A stretch of 64,000 nucleotides of DNA from Halorhabdus amylolytica (GTDB lineage Archaea; Halobacteriota; Halobacteria; Halobacteriales; Haloarculaceae): contig NZ_SPQG01000011.1 of NCBI RefSeq assembly GCF_004944975.1, forward strand, positions 1 through 64,000. Reading direction: 5' to 3'. The translations under genes and the position numbers were made by a program. Each line of letters starts with the position of its first letter. The stretch's first letter is position 1. Under the pieces are notes generated by a model that saw only the letters and a program-made list of their open reading frames with translations, made no database searches and had not been told where the DNA came from. This document shows, piece after piece, positions 15,039-23,400 of the stretch.

Positions 15039-16405
15039 TTACGGTTTGGAGTCTACCACTTGTTCCTGCGGTTGGAATCCGCCGGAGAGGTCATACAGGT
15101 AGACTCCGGGCTGTGCCAACCAGCCGGTACTCCTATCCTCACCCAGACTGGGTGCAGACTCGGAGTTACTTTCGGTGATGTTCAGACGGATGTTCTCCGC
15201 CCCGTTCACGTCCGCGTTGAACGCCGCATTACACGTCTCGCAGACGTACAATCCGCGTTCGACGCGCTGACTGTCGTCTTCCTTCCCGCAGATGCAACAC
15301 GTCTTGCTCGTGTCTCGCTCGGACACTCCCACGACCTCGATCCCCTCGACCTTTGCTTTGTATTCGAGGATGTTGGTGAACCGATCGAACGCCCACCCAT
15401 GTAGGTCAAGATTCCCGTGCTTGCCCCAGTTTTTCGAGTCGCCGTTCTCGTCCTTGCGCACGCCTTCCAAGTCTCCGACGTTGATGCGGCCAACGCCCTT
15501 CTCGACACACCGTTCAACGATGTGTTTCGCTAAGGCGTGGAAGAAGTGGGCACGGCGTTCCGACCACTTCTTGTGCAATCGAGTGACCCTGTCGCTACTG
15601 CTGTCGTCGCACTTGGCGATCTCTTTCGGGAAGTAGTAGCCGTCCTGTTTCAGGCGGTTGCCGGGGTACAGGTCGGCGTCTTCGGTACTGTAGGCGATAG
15701 CCGCGAAGTTGCTGATACCGAGGTCGATGCCCGCTGTCTCGTTACCGGGAGGGTCGGGCGTCTCGATCTCGTCTTTGCAGACGAGATGCAGTTCCCATCG
15801 TTCCTTCGCTTGGTCGTAGACGGCCCTGACTTGTTGCAGGTTCTCGACCGTGACGCCGGGCCGGGTTTCGTATTCGACGAGGATGTATTCCCGCGCTCGG
15901 GGGTGTTCCTTGTGGTTCGCGCCCTTGGAGAGTCGAACACGGTTGTTCTTGGTGTCGTGGCGGATGCCGTTCTGTTTCCACGTCACCGTCGAACGCGGGT
16001 GTTCTTCGTGGACGCGATTGCCGTTGTTGTCGTAGTAGTTTTGTTTGCGGTAGCCAGGCGGATTGTCCCGGTCGTCGTCGCTGGAGTACCACGAGTTGAA
16101 GGCTTCAGCGAGTTCCTCCAGAACCCGCTGTGCTCAAAAATCGGAGATTTTTGGCATCACGAAAGACTTCGTCTTTCGAACGAACTGGACTGACTGTGCA
16201 GTCCTCGGTATTTGTCGTGTTCCTTCAACTCGGTTTTCAACTCCTCGTGGTCGGGAATCTTGCCCGTCTCCTCCCAGACTTCTCGGGAGTAGTAGTTGGC
16301 GACGTTCCAGAGTTTGCTGGCACTCCACCCGTGCCGGTCAAGCGACTCCGCCACCTGCGAGTGGTTGCGGATTCGCGCCCGGTGGGTGCGGTGAACCTCC
16401 AGCAT
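15039..16405 (-). pseudogene. tnpB: tnpB (RNA-guided endonuclease of IS1341 type), frameshifted by an insertion
   Basis: Residues 1-70 read from 16405 (MLEVHRTHRARIRNHSQ, GWSASKLWNVANYY). After LHSQSS the frame runs into a 53-bp palindromic insert (16131-16183) and a stop. Removing the insert rejoins SQSS to QRVLEELAEAFNSWYSSDDD and gives a full 437-residue TnpB. The RuvC residues are intact: Asp in GIDLGISNF, Glu in VGDLEGVRK, Asp in AFNADVNGAENI. The zinc knuckle CICGK...CETC is also intact. The downstream part could start at an internal GTG but would lack the N-terminal wedge. Probably inactive now. Confidence 0.85.
16131..16183. repeat. 53-bp double-hairpin insertion in tnpB
   Basis: Read on the minus strand, it begins TCGTTCG, has hairpin CGAAAGAC-GAA-GTCTTTCG, the linker GTGATGCC, hairpin AAAAATC-TCC-GATTTTT, and ends GAGCA. 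The flanks rejoin in frame if it is excised. Related copies are at 32276-32330, 32442-32575, 55618-55749 and 63711-63762. Confidence 0.75.
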
Positions 16406-16600
16406 CCGTGGAACGCCACTATAATCACTTATACTTGCGTCTCATGTAAAGATTGGTGGTTGGTGACGGTGGAATATCCGGCCCTGTCGGTATCGGTGGA
16501 ACGTGGCACTGAGTGACGGCGCGTATCCACGGCCTGAAGGCCGTGGTATTGCGCCTGTTCAGCGTATAATCAGGTTTCTCCGCCGAAGCGGGACTCGTCG

Positions 16601-17161
16601 CTACACCAGTACTTGGACGACGACGAACAGCACCACCACGCCAAGCACGTCACAGACGTTCGTGACGACGGGGATCACCACGTCGTCGGGATCGAGTTCC
16701 AGCCGGTAGGCGACGTACGTCGCTACGATTGTTACCGCGACGGCCAGAATCGACAGCAGCCCGCCGCTGGTGACGGCAACCGCAAGCACCGTGGTCACTG
16801 GCAGGGCCGGCCCGCCAGTGAGGACACCCAGTCCCCAGGCACCGACGCCGATCACCGGAAAGACCGAAAGCGCGAGTGCGACCGTGGCGATGGCATTGCC
16901 CAGCAGGCGATCGTCGTCGACGGCGAATGAGAGTGTCCCGAGATGAAACGCCGTCGAGAGCCGCGCAGCGAGAATCGATCCGAGATTGCCCGCTGTCCCG
17001 ATCGTGACGGGCACGAGGATCAGAAGGGAGGGATAGGCAAGCAGCTCGGCCTCGAAGCGTTCCAGAACCAGGCCGCTGCCGATCTCGATCGTGGTCAATA
17101 CGAGTAACACTGGCAACATCGCCCGCGTGATGGCTCGCACCGTCCAGTCGGTCCGGGCCAC
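16601..17161 (-). CDS. MgtE-like divalent-cation transporter domain protein (second half)
   Basis: 186 residues, with a GTG start 2 bases after the TAA of its partner. About five hydrophobic segments are visible. The signatures YPSLLILVPVTIGTAGNLGSILAARLSTAFHLG and the C-terminal DPDDVVIPVVTNVCDVLGVVVLFVVV match the SLC41/MgtE membrane domain (two Asp-containing helices per repeat). No cytoplasmic CBS or N domain is present, so it is a stand-alone half. With the upstream gene it likely forms a heteromeric Mg2+ or other divalent-cation channel. Confidence 0.85.
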   Translation of the reverse strand: MARTDWTVRAITRAMLPVLLVLTTIEIGSGLVLERFEAELLAYPSLLILVPVTIGTAGNLGSILAARLSTAFHLGTLSFAVDDDRLLGNAIATVALALSVFPVIGVGAWGLGVLTGGPALPVTTVLAVAVTSGGLLSILAVAVTIVATYVAYRLELDPDDVVIPVVTNVCDVLGVVVLFVVVQVLV

Positions 17162-17163
17162 GG

Positions 17164-17739
17164 TTAGCCACCCCCCCAGATGACGAGCCTGGCAGCGATC
17201 AACAGGGCGGCTATCCCGAAGACGTCGCCCGCGGTCGTGACCAGCGGACCGACCAGCGTGTCGGGATTGTACCCGCGACGGAAGCCAGCGAAGACGAACA
17301 GGACGACCGTCGTCGTCAGCGCAAGTCCGGAGAGCAAGCCGGAAATGACGGCGACGGCCACGAGCATTGGCAGGCCTGCGGCGGGTCGAACCAGCCAAGC
17401 GAGTGCCGCTGTCGCCACGACCGCCGCGAACGCACTGGCGAGCAGACCGTTGGCGATCGCTGCCGCGACCGCTCGCAGCAGGCGGTCGTCGGCCTCTCTC
17501 AGGCGGGGTTCGAGCAGACCCTGATGGAGCGCGGTTGCGATCCTTGCCCCCAGCGAACCGTAGACGTTCCCCCGAGTGGCGAGCAACGCCGGGACCAACA
17601 CGAGCAACCCGTCGATGGCGGTGAGTTCTGTCCGCATCCCGCCGAGGACGACGCCAGCGAGCAGGCCGCCCACGAGGCTGGCCGAAAGTGCCGGTAGCCC
17701 CTCCCTGTAGGCCCGGGCAGCCACCTCGCGGACGGTCAT
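17164..17739 (-). CDS. MgtE-like divalent-cation transporter domain protein (first half)
   Basis: 191 residues from MTVREVAARAYREGLPALSAS. It has the same SLC41/MgtE fold as its neighbour: LLVLVPALLATRGNVYGSLGARIATALHQG and, near the end, GYNPDTLVGPLVTTAGDVFGIAALLIAARLV, with pore-lining Asp in DTLVGP and GDVFG. Nearly back-to-back translation with the next gene supports a two-subunit complex. No regulatory CBS domain is present. Confidence 0.86.
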   Translation of the reverse strand: MTVREVAARAYREGLPALSASLVGGLLAGVVLGGMRTELTAIDGLLVLVPALLATRGNVYGSLGARIATALHQGLLEPRLREADDRLLRAVAAAIANGLLASAFAAVVATAALAWLVRPAAGLPMLVAVAVISGLLSGLALTTTVVLFVFAGFRRGYNPDTLVGPLVTTAGDVFGIAALLIAARLVIWGGG

Positions 17740-17902
17740 TGTCGGACACAGGACCGGACGTGCCAAAAAACGACCGAGTGGATCTCCTCCCGTGTTAGTA
17801 TGTCTCAATGGCCACGATACTGCTAGCCACCCTTCTCACTATCTTGGAATGATTGCGAAATACTATAAAGTCTCCAGACCAAGCATCTCCTGTGAGACAG
17901 CT

Positions 17903-18304
17903 ATGACAGGATACGCAGTCGTCCTCGCATCCGGCGAGCTGGAGCGTGTACAGGCAGTCAGCATGATCAGTTCGATCGCGGCCTCTTCGGACACGCCCGT
18001 GCAGGTGTTCGTGACGATGAACGGCCTTTCGGCCTTCGAGAAAGACCGCGTCGAGAGCGGCGACTTTCAGGTGGCCGGCCCTGCCGGCGAGGCGATGTTG
18101 CAGTCCGGCGGCGACGAGGTGCCGCTGTTCTTCGAGCAACTCCAGCGCGCGAAGGGGATCGGTCCGCTGGAGGTCTACGCCTGTGAGATGGTCATGGACA
18201 TCATGGATACGGATCTCGACGATTACGTCGACGTCTTCGACGACACGCTGGGCGTCGCCGGCTTCTTGAACCGTGCCTCGGACAAACAGGTGCTGTTCGT
18301 CTAA
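17903..18304 (+). CDS. DsrE/DsrF-like sulfur-relay protein
   Basis: 133 residues. The fold pattern YAVVLASGELERVQAVSMISSIAASSDTPVQVFVTMNGL is that of the DsrE/DsrF/DsrH or peroxiredoxin-like DUF1641-associated sulfur carriers. A single conserved Cys lies at YACEMVMDIM (near residue 93), a candidate persulfide carrier. It is the first gene of a four-gene rightward operon (DsrE, TusA, SQR-like, DUF1641), 10 bases before tusA. A role in passing sulfane sulfur between the membrane oxidoreductase and TusA is inferred from this context. Confidence 0.85.
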   Translation: MTGYAVVLASGELERVQAVSMISSIAASSDTPVQVFVTMNGLSAFEKDRVESGDFQVAGPAGEAMLQSGGDEVPLFFEQLQRAKGIGPLEVYACEMVMDIMDTDLDDYVDVFDDTLGVAGFLNRASDKQVLFV

Positions 18305-18314
18305 GGTGACCGAT

Positions 18315-18554
18315 ATGAGTGACACACCATCCCCCGACGTCGAACTCGACTCGCGCGGCGCAACCTGCCCCGGTCCGTTGATGGACCTCATCGGGAAAGT
18401 CAAAGAAGTCGAAGCCGGGACCGTGATCGAACTGCTGACGAGCGACGAGGGCTCGAAGAACGATGTGCCCGAGTGGCTCGATGAGGCGGGTCACGAACTG
18501 CTCGAAATCGAAGAACACGACGACCACTGGGCCATCTACGTCGAGACTACATGA
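18315..18554 (+). CDS. TusA-family sulfurtransferase
   Basis: 79 residues with the SirA/TusA signature DSRGATCPGPLMDLI; Cys18 of the CPGP motif is the persulfide-carrying residue. The remaining pattern (VKEVEAGTVIELLTSDEGSKNDVPEWLDEAGHELL) is standard for the family. The stop overlaps the start of the FAD-dependent oxidoreductase (ATGA). In this operon it likely exchanges sulfur with the DsrE-like protein. Confidence 0.9.
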   Translation: MSDTPSPDVELDSRGATCPGPLMDLIGKVKEVEAGTVIELLTSDEGSKNDVPEWLDEAGHELLEIEEHDDHWAIYVETT

Positions 18555-19690
18555 CCGAAGAGATCGTCGTCGTCGGTGGCGGCACCGGCGGCACTGTCCT
18601 GGCAAACCGCCTCGCCGAGCGACTCGGGTCGGCGATCGACGCCGGCGACGCCCGCGTGACCGTGATCAACGACGGCGAGTACCAGTACTACAAACCCGCC
18701 TACCTCTACGTCCCCTTCGGGAAGAAGACCGTCGAGGCGGCCAGGCGCCCGCTTTCGGATCTCCTCGATCGCCGTGTCGACCTCCGCGTCGATCGCGCGA
18801 CGGGGATCGACACCGACGGAAAGTCCGTCGCCCTCGAGGGTGGCGACTCCCTCGCCTACGACCACCTCGTGATGGCAACGGGCGCAAACCTCGACCCTGA
18901 GGAGCTCCCCGGCCTCGCCGAGGGCGGCCATCACTTCTATGGGCCCGAGGGCGCCGACTCTCTTCGGGACGAACTCGCCGACTTCGAGGAAGGTCACCTC
19001 GTGCTGTCGGTCATCGGCGTGCCCCACATGTGTCCGGCGGCCCCCCTGGAGTTCGTCTTCATGGCCGACGACTGGCTGCGCAAGCGCGGGCTCCGGGAGG
19101 ACGTCGAGATCACGTATACCTACCCGATTCAGCGGGCTCACGGGCTGGAATCGGTCGCCAACTGGGCGACCCCCAAACTCGAGGAGCGGGACATCAACGT
19201 CGAGACGTTCTTCAACGCCGAGACGGTCGATCCCGACGCGCAGGTGTTGGAGACGATGGAGGGCAACGAACTCGACTACGACCTCCTCGTTGCGATCCCG
19301 CCGCATACTGCCAGCGATCTGATCAGCGAGGCCGGACTGGGCGACACCTGGATCGACGTCGATCGGGCGACACTGGAGGCCGAACACGCCGAAGACGTCT
19401 ACGCGATCGGTGACGTGGCCGACGTGCCCACGAGCAAGGCCGGCAGCGTCGCTCACTACGAGGCGGGCGTCGTCGCCGATCGGATCGCCAGCCGGGTTCG
19501 CGGCCAGACGCCGACCTCGGTGTACGACGGCAAGACCGTTTGCTTCATCGAGACCGGCATGGACGAGGCGACGTTCGTCGAGTTCGGGTACGGCGACGAG
19601 CCGACGATGCGCGAACCATCCAAACCCGTCCACTGGGCGAAACTGGGCTACAACGAGTCCTACTGGCTGACCGCCAGGGGACTGCTGTGA
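18551..19690 (+). CDS. Sulfide:quinone-oxidoreductase-like FAD/NAD(P) oxidoreductase
   Basis: 379 residues. The N-terminal Rossmann motif is VVVGGGTGGTVLANRLA. The block NDGEYQYYKPAYLYVPFG, the segment HLVMATGANLDPEELPGL, and the second FAD site EDVYAIGDVADVPTSKAGSVAHYEA follow SQR/FCSD relatives. Cys occurs in PHMCPAAPLEF (near residue 160), a position used for redox-active cysteine in SQR-type enzymes; a second near the C-terminus is KTVCFIETG. It probably oxidises sulfide or a sulfane-sulfur donor at the membrane. Confidence 0.85.
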   Translation: MTEEIVVVGGGTGGTVLANRLAERLGSAIDAGDARVTVINDGEYQYYKPAYLYVPFGKKTVEAARRPLSDLLDRRVDLRVDRATGIDTDGKSVALEGGDSLAYDHLVMATGANLDPEELPGLAEGGHHFYGPEGADSLRDELADFEEGHLVLSVIGVPHMCPAAPLEFVFMADDWLRKRGLREDVEITYTYPIQRAHGLESVANWATPKLEERDINVETFFNAETVDPDAQVLETMEGNELDYDLLVAIPPHTASDLISEAGLGDTWIDVDRATLEAEHAEDVYAIGDVADVPTSKAGSVAHYEAGVVADRIASRVRGQTPTSVYDGKTVCFIETGMDEATFVEFGYGDEPTMREPSKPVHWAKLGYNESYWLTARGLL

Positions 19691-19700
19691 GGTGGTTCGT

Positions 19701-20348
19701 GTGAGCGACTCCGAAACGGCGGCGACGGACGACGGGACCAACGTATCGGCCGATCTCGAATCGCTGGTCGAAGACAATCCCGAGGAAGTCGCGCGGCTGC
19801 TCGACCGCCTCGGGCTGGTCAACGACCTGCTGGACGCCGCGGATGTCGCCACCTCGGCGATGGACGACGAGATGGTCCAGTCGCTGGCTGGGACCGGCAC
19901 CAACCTCGCGATGGCCGCCGACGGCATGGCGACTGACGAAACCGTCGAGCTTGGTGAGGCGGTCGGCGAAAACGCCGACGATCTCGCCGAGGGCGTCGAG
20001 AAGGTCGCCGAGTTGCAGCGGACGGGTACGCTGGACGATCTGCTCGAAGTGGCCGAAATCGCGTCGCTGGCAAGTGCGGCGATGGACGACGAGATGGTGA
20101 TGTCGCTGGCCTCGACCGGATCCCGACTCGGCGAGGTCGCCGACACGGCGGCGGACGACGATGTCGCGCGTGGACTGGAGGACGTCCTGGCGGCGCTGGG
20201 CGAAGCAACCAGCGAGGATCCCGAGCAGATCGGTGCGATCGGGCTGTTGAAGGCCACCCGTGATCCCGACGTTCAGGCCGGGTTGGGGCTTGTGATCGCA
20301 ATCGCCCGGGCGCTCGGCCAGCAGACGCGAGACAGTTCGACTGCGTGA
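19701..20348 (+). CDS. DUF1641 family protein
   Basis: 215 residues from a GTG with a GAGGTG site upstream; another GTG at 19692 is in frame. Two near-repeats, LLDAADVATSAMDDEMVQSLAGTGTNL and LLEVAEIASLASAAMDDEMVMSLASTGSRL, and the C-terminal IGLLKATRDPDVQAGLGLVIAIARALG are typical of DUF1641, which is found beside SQR-like oxidoreductases and formate-dehydrogenase-type operons. The biochemical role is unknown. It ends the sulfur operon. Confidence 0.85.
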   Translation: MSDSETAATDDGTNVSADLESLVEDNPEEVARLLDRLGLVNDLLDAADVATSAMDDEMVQSLAGTGTNLAMAADGMATDETVELGEAVGENADDLAEGVEKVAELQRTGTLDDLLEVAEIASLASAAMDDEMVMSLASTGSRLGEVADTAADDDVARGLEDVLAALGEATSEDPEQIGAIGLLKATRDPDVQAGLGLVIAIARALGQQTRDSSTA

Positions 20349-20466
20349 AGGTGTCGTCTTTCGATTCACCTCCGACTGTTACTATTCAGCCCGACCACGT
20401 CATTGCGATTGGGAGTACTGACAACGTCACAAACGAATCGTCGGCAGTCCGCTGACTGTGTTGTTG

Positions 20467-23400
20467 TTACGCGGTTTTGCGACGTCGGACATAGGCGCCG
20501 ACGAGCACGACAACCACGAGAGCCACGATCCCGATCCCGACGATCAGATGCAGGATGCCACTGCCATCGTCACTGTCGTCCGCGACTGCGTCGTCACTTT
20601 CTCCAGCCGCCGATTCGTCTTGGGCATCCAGCCACGGCAGGTCGGCACTGGAACTGGCGATCTCCGTCCCATCTTGATCGAGTTCGACCGTCCCGATAGT
20701 GAAATCGAACGTTCGGACGAATCCACCGTCTTCCGTTTCTGTCCCGACGTTAGCTGCGACCTCGTGAGTTCCCGCTGTTTCGACGATTTCGGTGTAAGTC
20801 GCGTTCAGCCGCTCTTCGGCCGGCACAGTCACTGCACGTTCTTCGGCGACTTCGCCGTCGATGACGAAGCGGACGTCGACTGTCCGGTCGATCGTTGCGG
20901 GGTTCTCGAGCGTGACGATGCTCGTCGTCTTCACGCTGTTTGCTGGCTCTGTTTCCAGGCGAACATCGACGATGTTGACTGTCTGCAGTTCGGATGGTTC
21001 GACCCACCGTTCCCCCGCAGTCGTTTCCCCACTGGGTTGCTCCTCATCAGTGGGAGTCTCGCCGTCGTCTTCTTCGGTGGTGGTGTCACCGTCATCTTCT
21101 TCGGTGGTAGTCTCGCCGTCGTCTTCTTCGGTGGTGGTGTCACCGTCGTTTTCTTCGGTGGTGGTGTCACCGTCGTTTTCTTCGGTGGTAGTGTCACCGT
21201 TATCGCCGTCATCACCATCGTCACCGTCACCACCATCGTCACCGTCGTCGGACGTATCGACCTCGACCGTGTCGGACTGGCCACTGGCACCGTCGTTACC
21301 GACGGTGTCTTCGGCGGTCTCCAGCGTGGCCGCGTAGTTGCCGTCACTACTTCCCGCGTACGTGGCTTCGTAGGTGTACGTGCCCTCGCCGTTGTCTGTC
21401 TCGGTAAAGTCACTCGTCGTGAGCGTGGCCGACTCGGTGCCGGTGAGCGCGACCTCGATGGTAGAGAGTTGCTCGTCGGCATCGAAGCTCACCTGCACGT
21501 CCTGTCCCGAGGGGTTGGTGACGCTGAACGTCGAAATGGACGGTGGGGTTGTGTCGATCGTTCCCAGCCCAGGCGTGGGCGATTGTGTGTTGTTCAGCAG
21601 GTATGGATAGGAGATCTCGGTCCCAGTTTTGATATCCCACGTGGTTCCGAAGTCGAAGGCGAGGCTGGTGTTCGCTTTGAGTTGGCTGGTCGTGAGCCCG
21701 GTCGCGTTGCCGGCCGAGGTGTCCTGGCCAGTCGTGTTCACGTCCCAGTAGGCGTCGGTCACCGTCGTACTCTCGGTGTTCCCGATCAGGCCGCCGACCG
21801 GCGTTCCGGTCGCCGATACTGTCCCGGCCGCGAACGAGTTGGCTACCTCGTTGTTCGAGCCGGTCGCGTTCCCCGCGAGACCGCCGACCATTCTGTCACC
21901 GGTGACACTCCCCGTCGCGTAGGTCTGGTTGACGGTCGTATTGAGGCTGGTCCCGACGAGGCCGCCGACATCCTCGGCCCCACTCACGTTCCCGGTCGCA
22001 TACGAGACGTTGACGACCGCACTCGCGCCCGTCCCGTTGGTGTATCCGACGAGGCCGCCGACGCTGGTGGCGTCGCCAGCGATCACATCACCGGTGGCGT
22101 TCGAGGTGGTGACGGTGCCCTGGTAGTTCTGGCCGACGAGGCCGCCGAACTGCGTCGGGACTGTCGCGCTGGCCTTGGCAGTCACGGATCCGCTGGCGGT
22201 CGAGTGTTCGATCGTCCCTCCCGGGCCCAACGATTCGGCCCCGTTCGCGCCGACGAGGCCGCCGACGCTTTGATTGCCGGTGATGGGTCCGCTGGCATTC
22301 GAAGCCCGGATCGATCCGCCCAGCTGCGCACCGACGAGGCCACCGACCGATCGGGTGCCAGTCACGGCCCCCGTCGCGTTGGATCCCAGTAGCGTACCAG
22401 TACTGCCCCCGACGATGCCACCGACCCGCCTCTCACCGGTGACGTTCCCGATCGCAGCGGACCGGTTTACGATGCCGAGGTTGACCCCGACGAGTCCCCC
22501 TGCATTGATGGTGCCCGTAACGTCCCCGGCCGCGACGGACGCGGATATCGTCCCCCCATTCTGCCCGACGAGGCCCCCGGTGTTATAATCGGAGCCGGTG
22601 ACGGTGCCGGTCGCCGTGGAGTCCGCGAGGACTGCACCCGAGTGGAGCCTGCCAATCAGGCCACCGATTTCTTCGCCAGTTCCGCTGACGGACCCGCTTG
22701 CCGTCGCGTTGCTGACGGATCCCTCGCTGTAGCCGGCGAGACCGCCCACTGTGTTGCTGGAAGTCCCATTACCCGTGACGTCACCACTCGCGGAGACGTT
22801 GCGAAGGGGCCCCAGAGTGGATCCGACGAGTCCGCCGACGTAGTCTTCGGTACTGGTAACGTTGCCCGTGGCGGTCGAATCGAGCACACTCCCCTCGTTC
22901 CGGCCGAGGAGACCACCGGTCTGGTCTCCGCCGGATACTGTGCCGCTCGCGTGGGAATTTTCGACGACGTGACTCCCGTTGAGTTCCCCAGCGAGACCCC
23001 CAACATACGTACCGTCGCCGGTCACGGCACCAGTGGCGGTCGATTCAGTCACGTTACTGGAGAGCCACCCGACGAGACCACCCACGTGTGCAGTGCCATT
23101 GACGTCACCACTCGCAGTTGCGTTCTCGACAGACCCTGGACTGGACCCGACGAGTCCGCCGACGTAGTCACCTGTCCCGTTGACCTGGCCGCTCGCGTTC
23201 GAATCGATAACCGACCCCTCATTCCGGCCGAGAAGCCCGCCAACCTGGTTTCTGCCGGACACTGCACCGCTCGCGTAGGAGTCTTCGACCACTCCTCCAC
23301 CGAGCAATTCCCCGACGAGACCACCGACCCAGTCTCCCGATCCGGTGACATCCCCGATCGCGTGTGAAGAACGGATTTCACCGGCTGACCCGTCAGATAA

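Larger units (their letters stand above)
14991..16560 (-). mobile_element. IS200/IS605-family (IS1341-type) element with tnpB only
   Basis: Both ends carry palindromes with TGAA loops: CCTCCGCC-TGAA-GGCGGAGG (14997-15016, right end) and CCACGGCC-TGAA-GGCCGTGG (16527-16546, left end). Between them lies one tnpB on the minus strand, with no tnpA. In related elements the 3' end of tnpB plus the right end encodes a guide (omega) RNA, which would read toward 14991 here. The exact outer borders are not resolved. tnpB is split by a secondary palindromic insertion. Confidence 0.8.

Noticed and set aside
16601-17749. Single 382-codon frame covering both MgtE-like halves
   Set aside because: The upstream half of that frame is Arg-rich shadow sequence of the first MgtE gene; the true start is the GTG at 17161.
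20458-22392. 644-codon open frame on the plus strand opposite the giant surface gene, Val/Gly/Arg-rich
   Set aside because: It is the antisense of the GLUG repeat region; composition mirrors the repeats and no domain is present.
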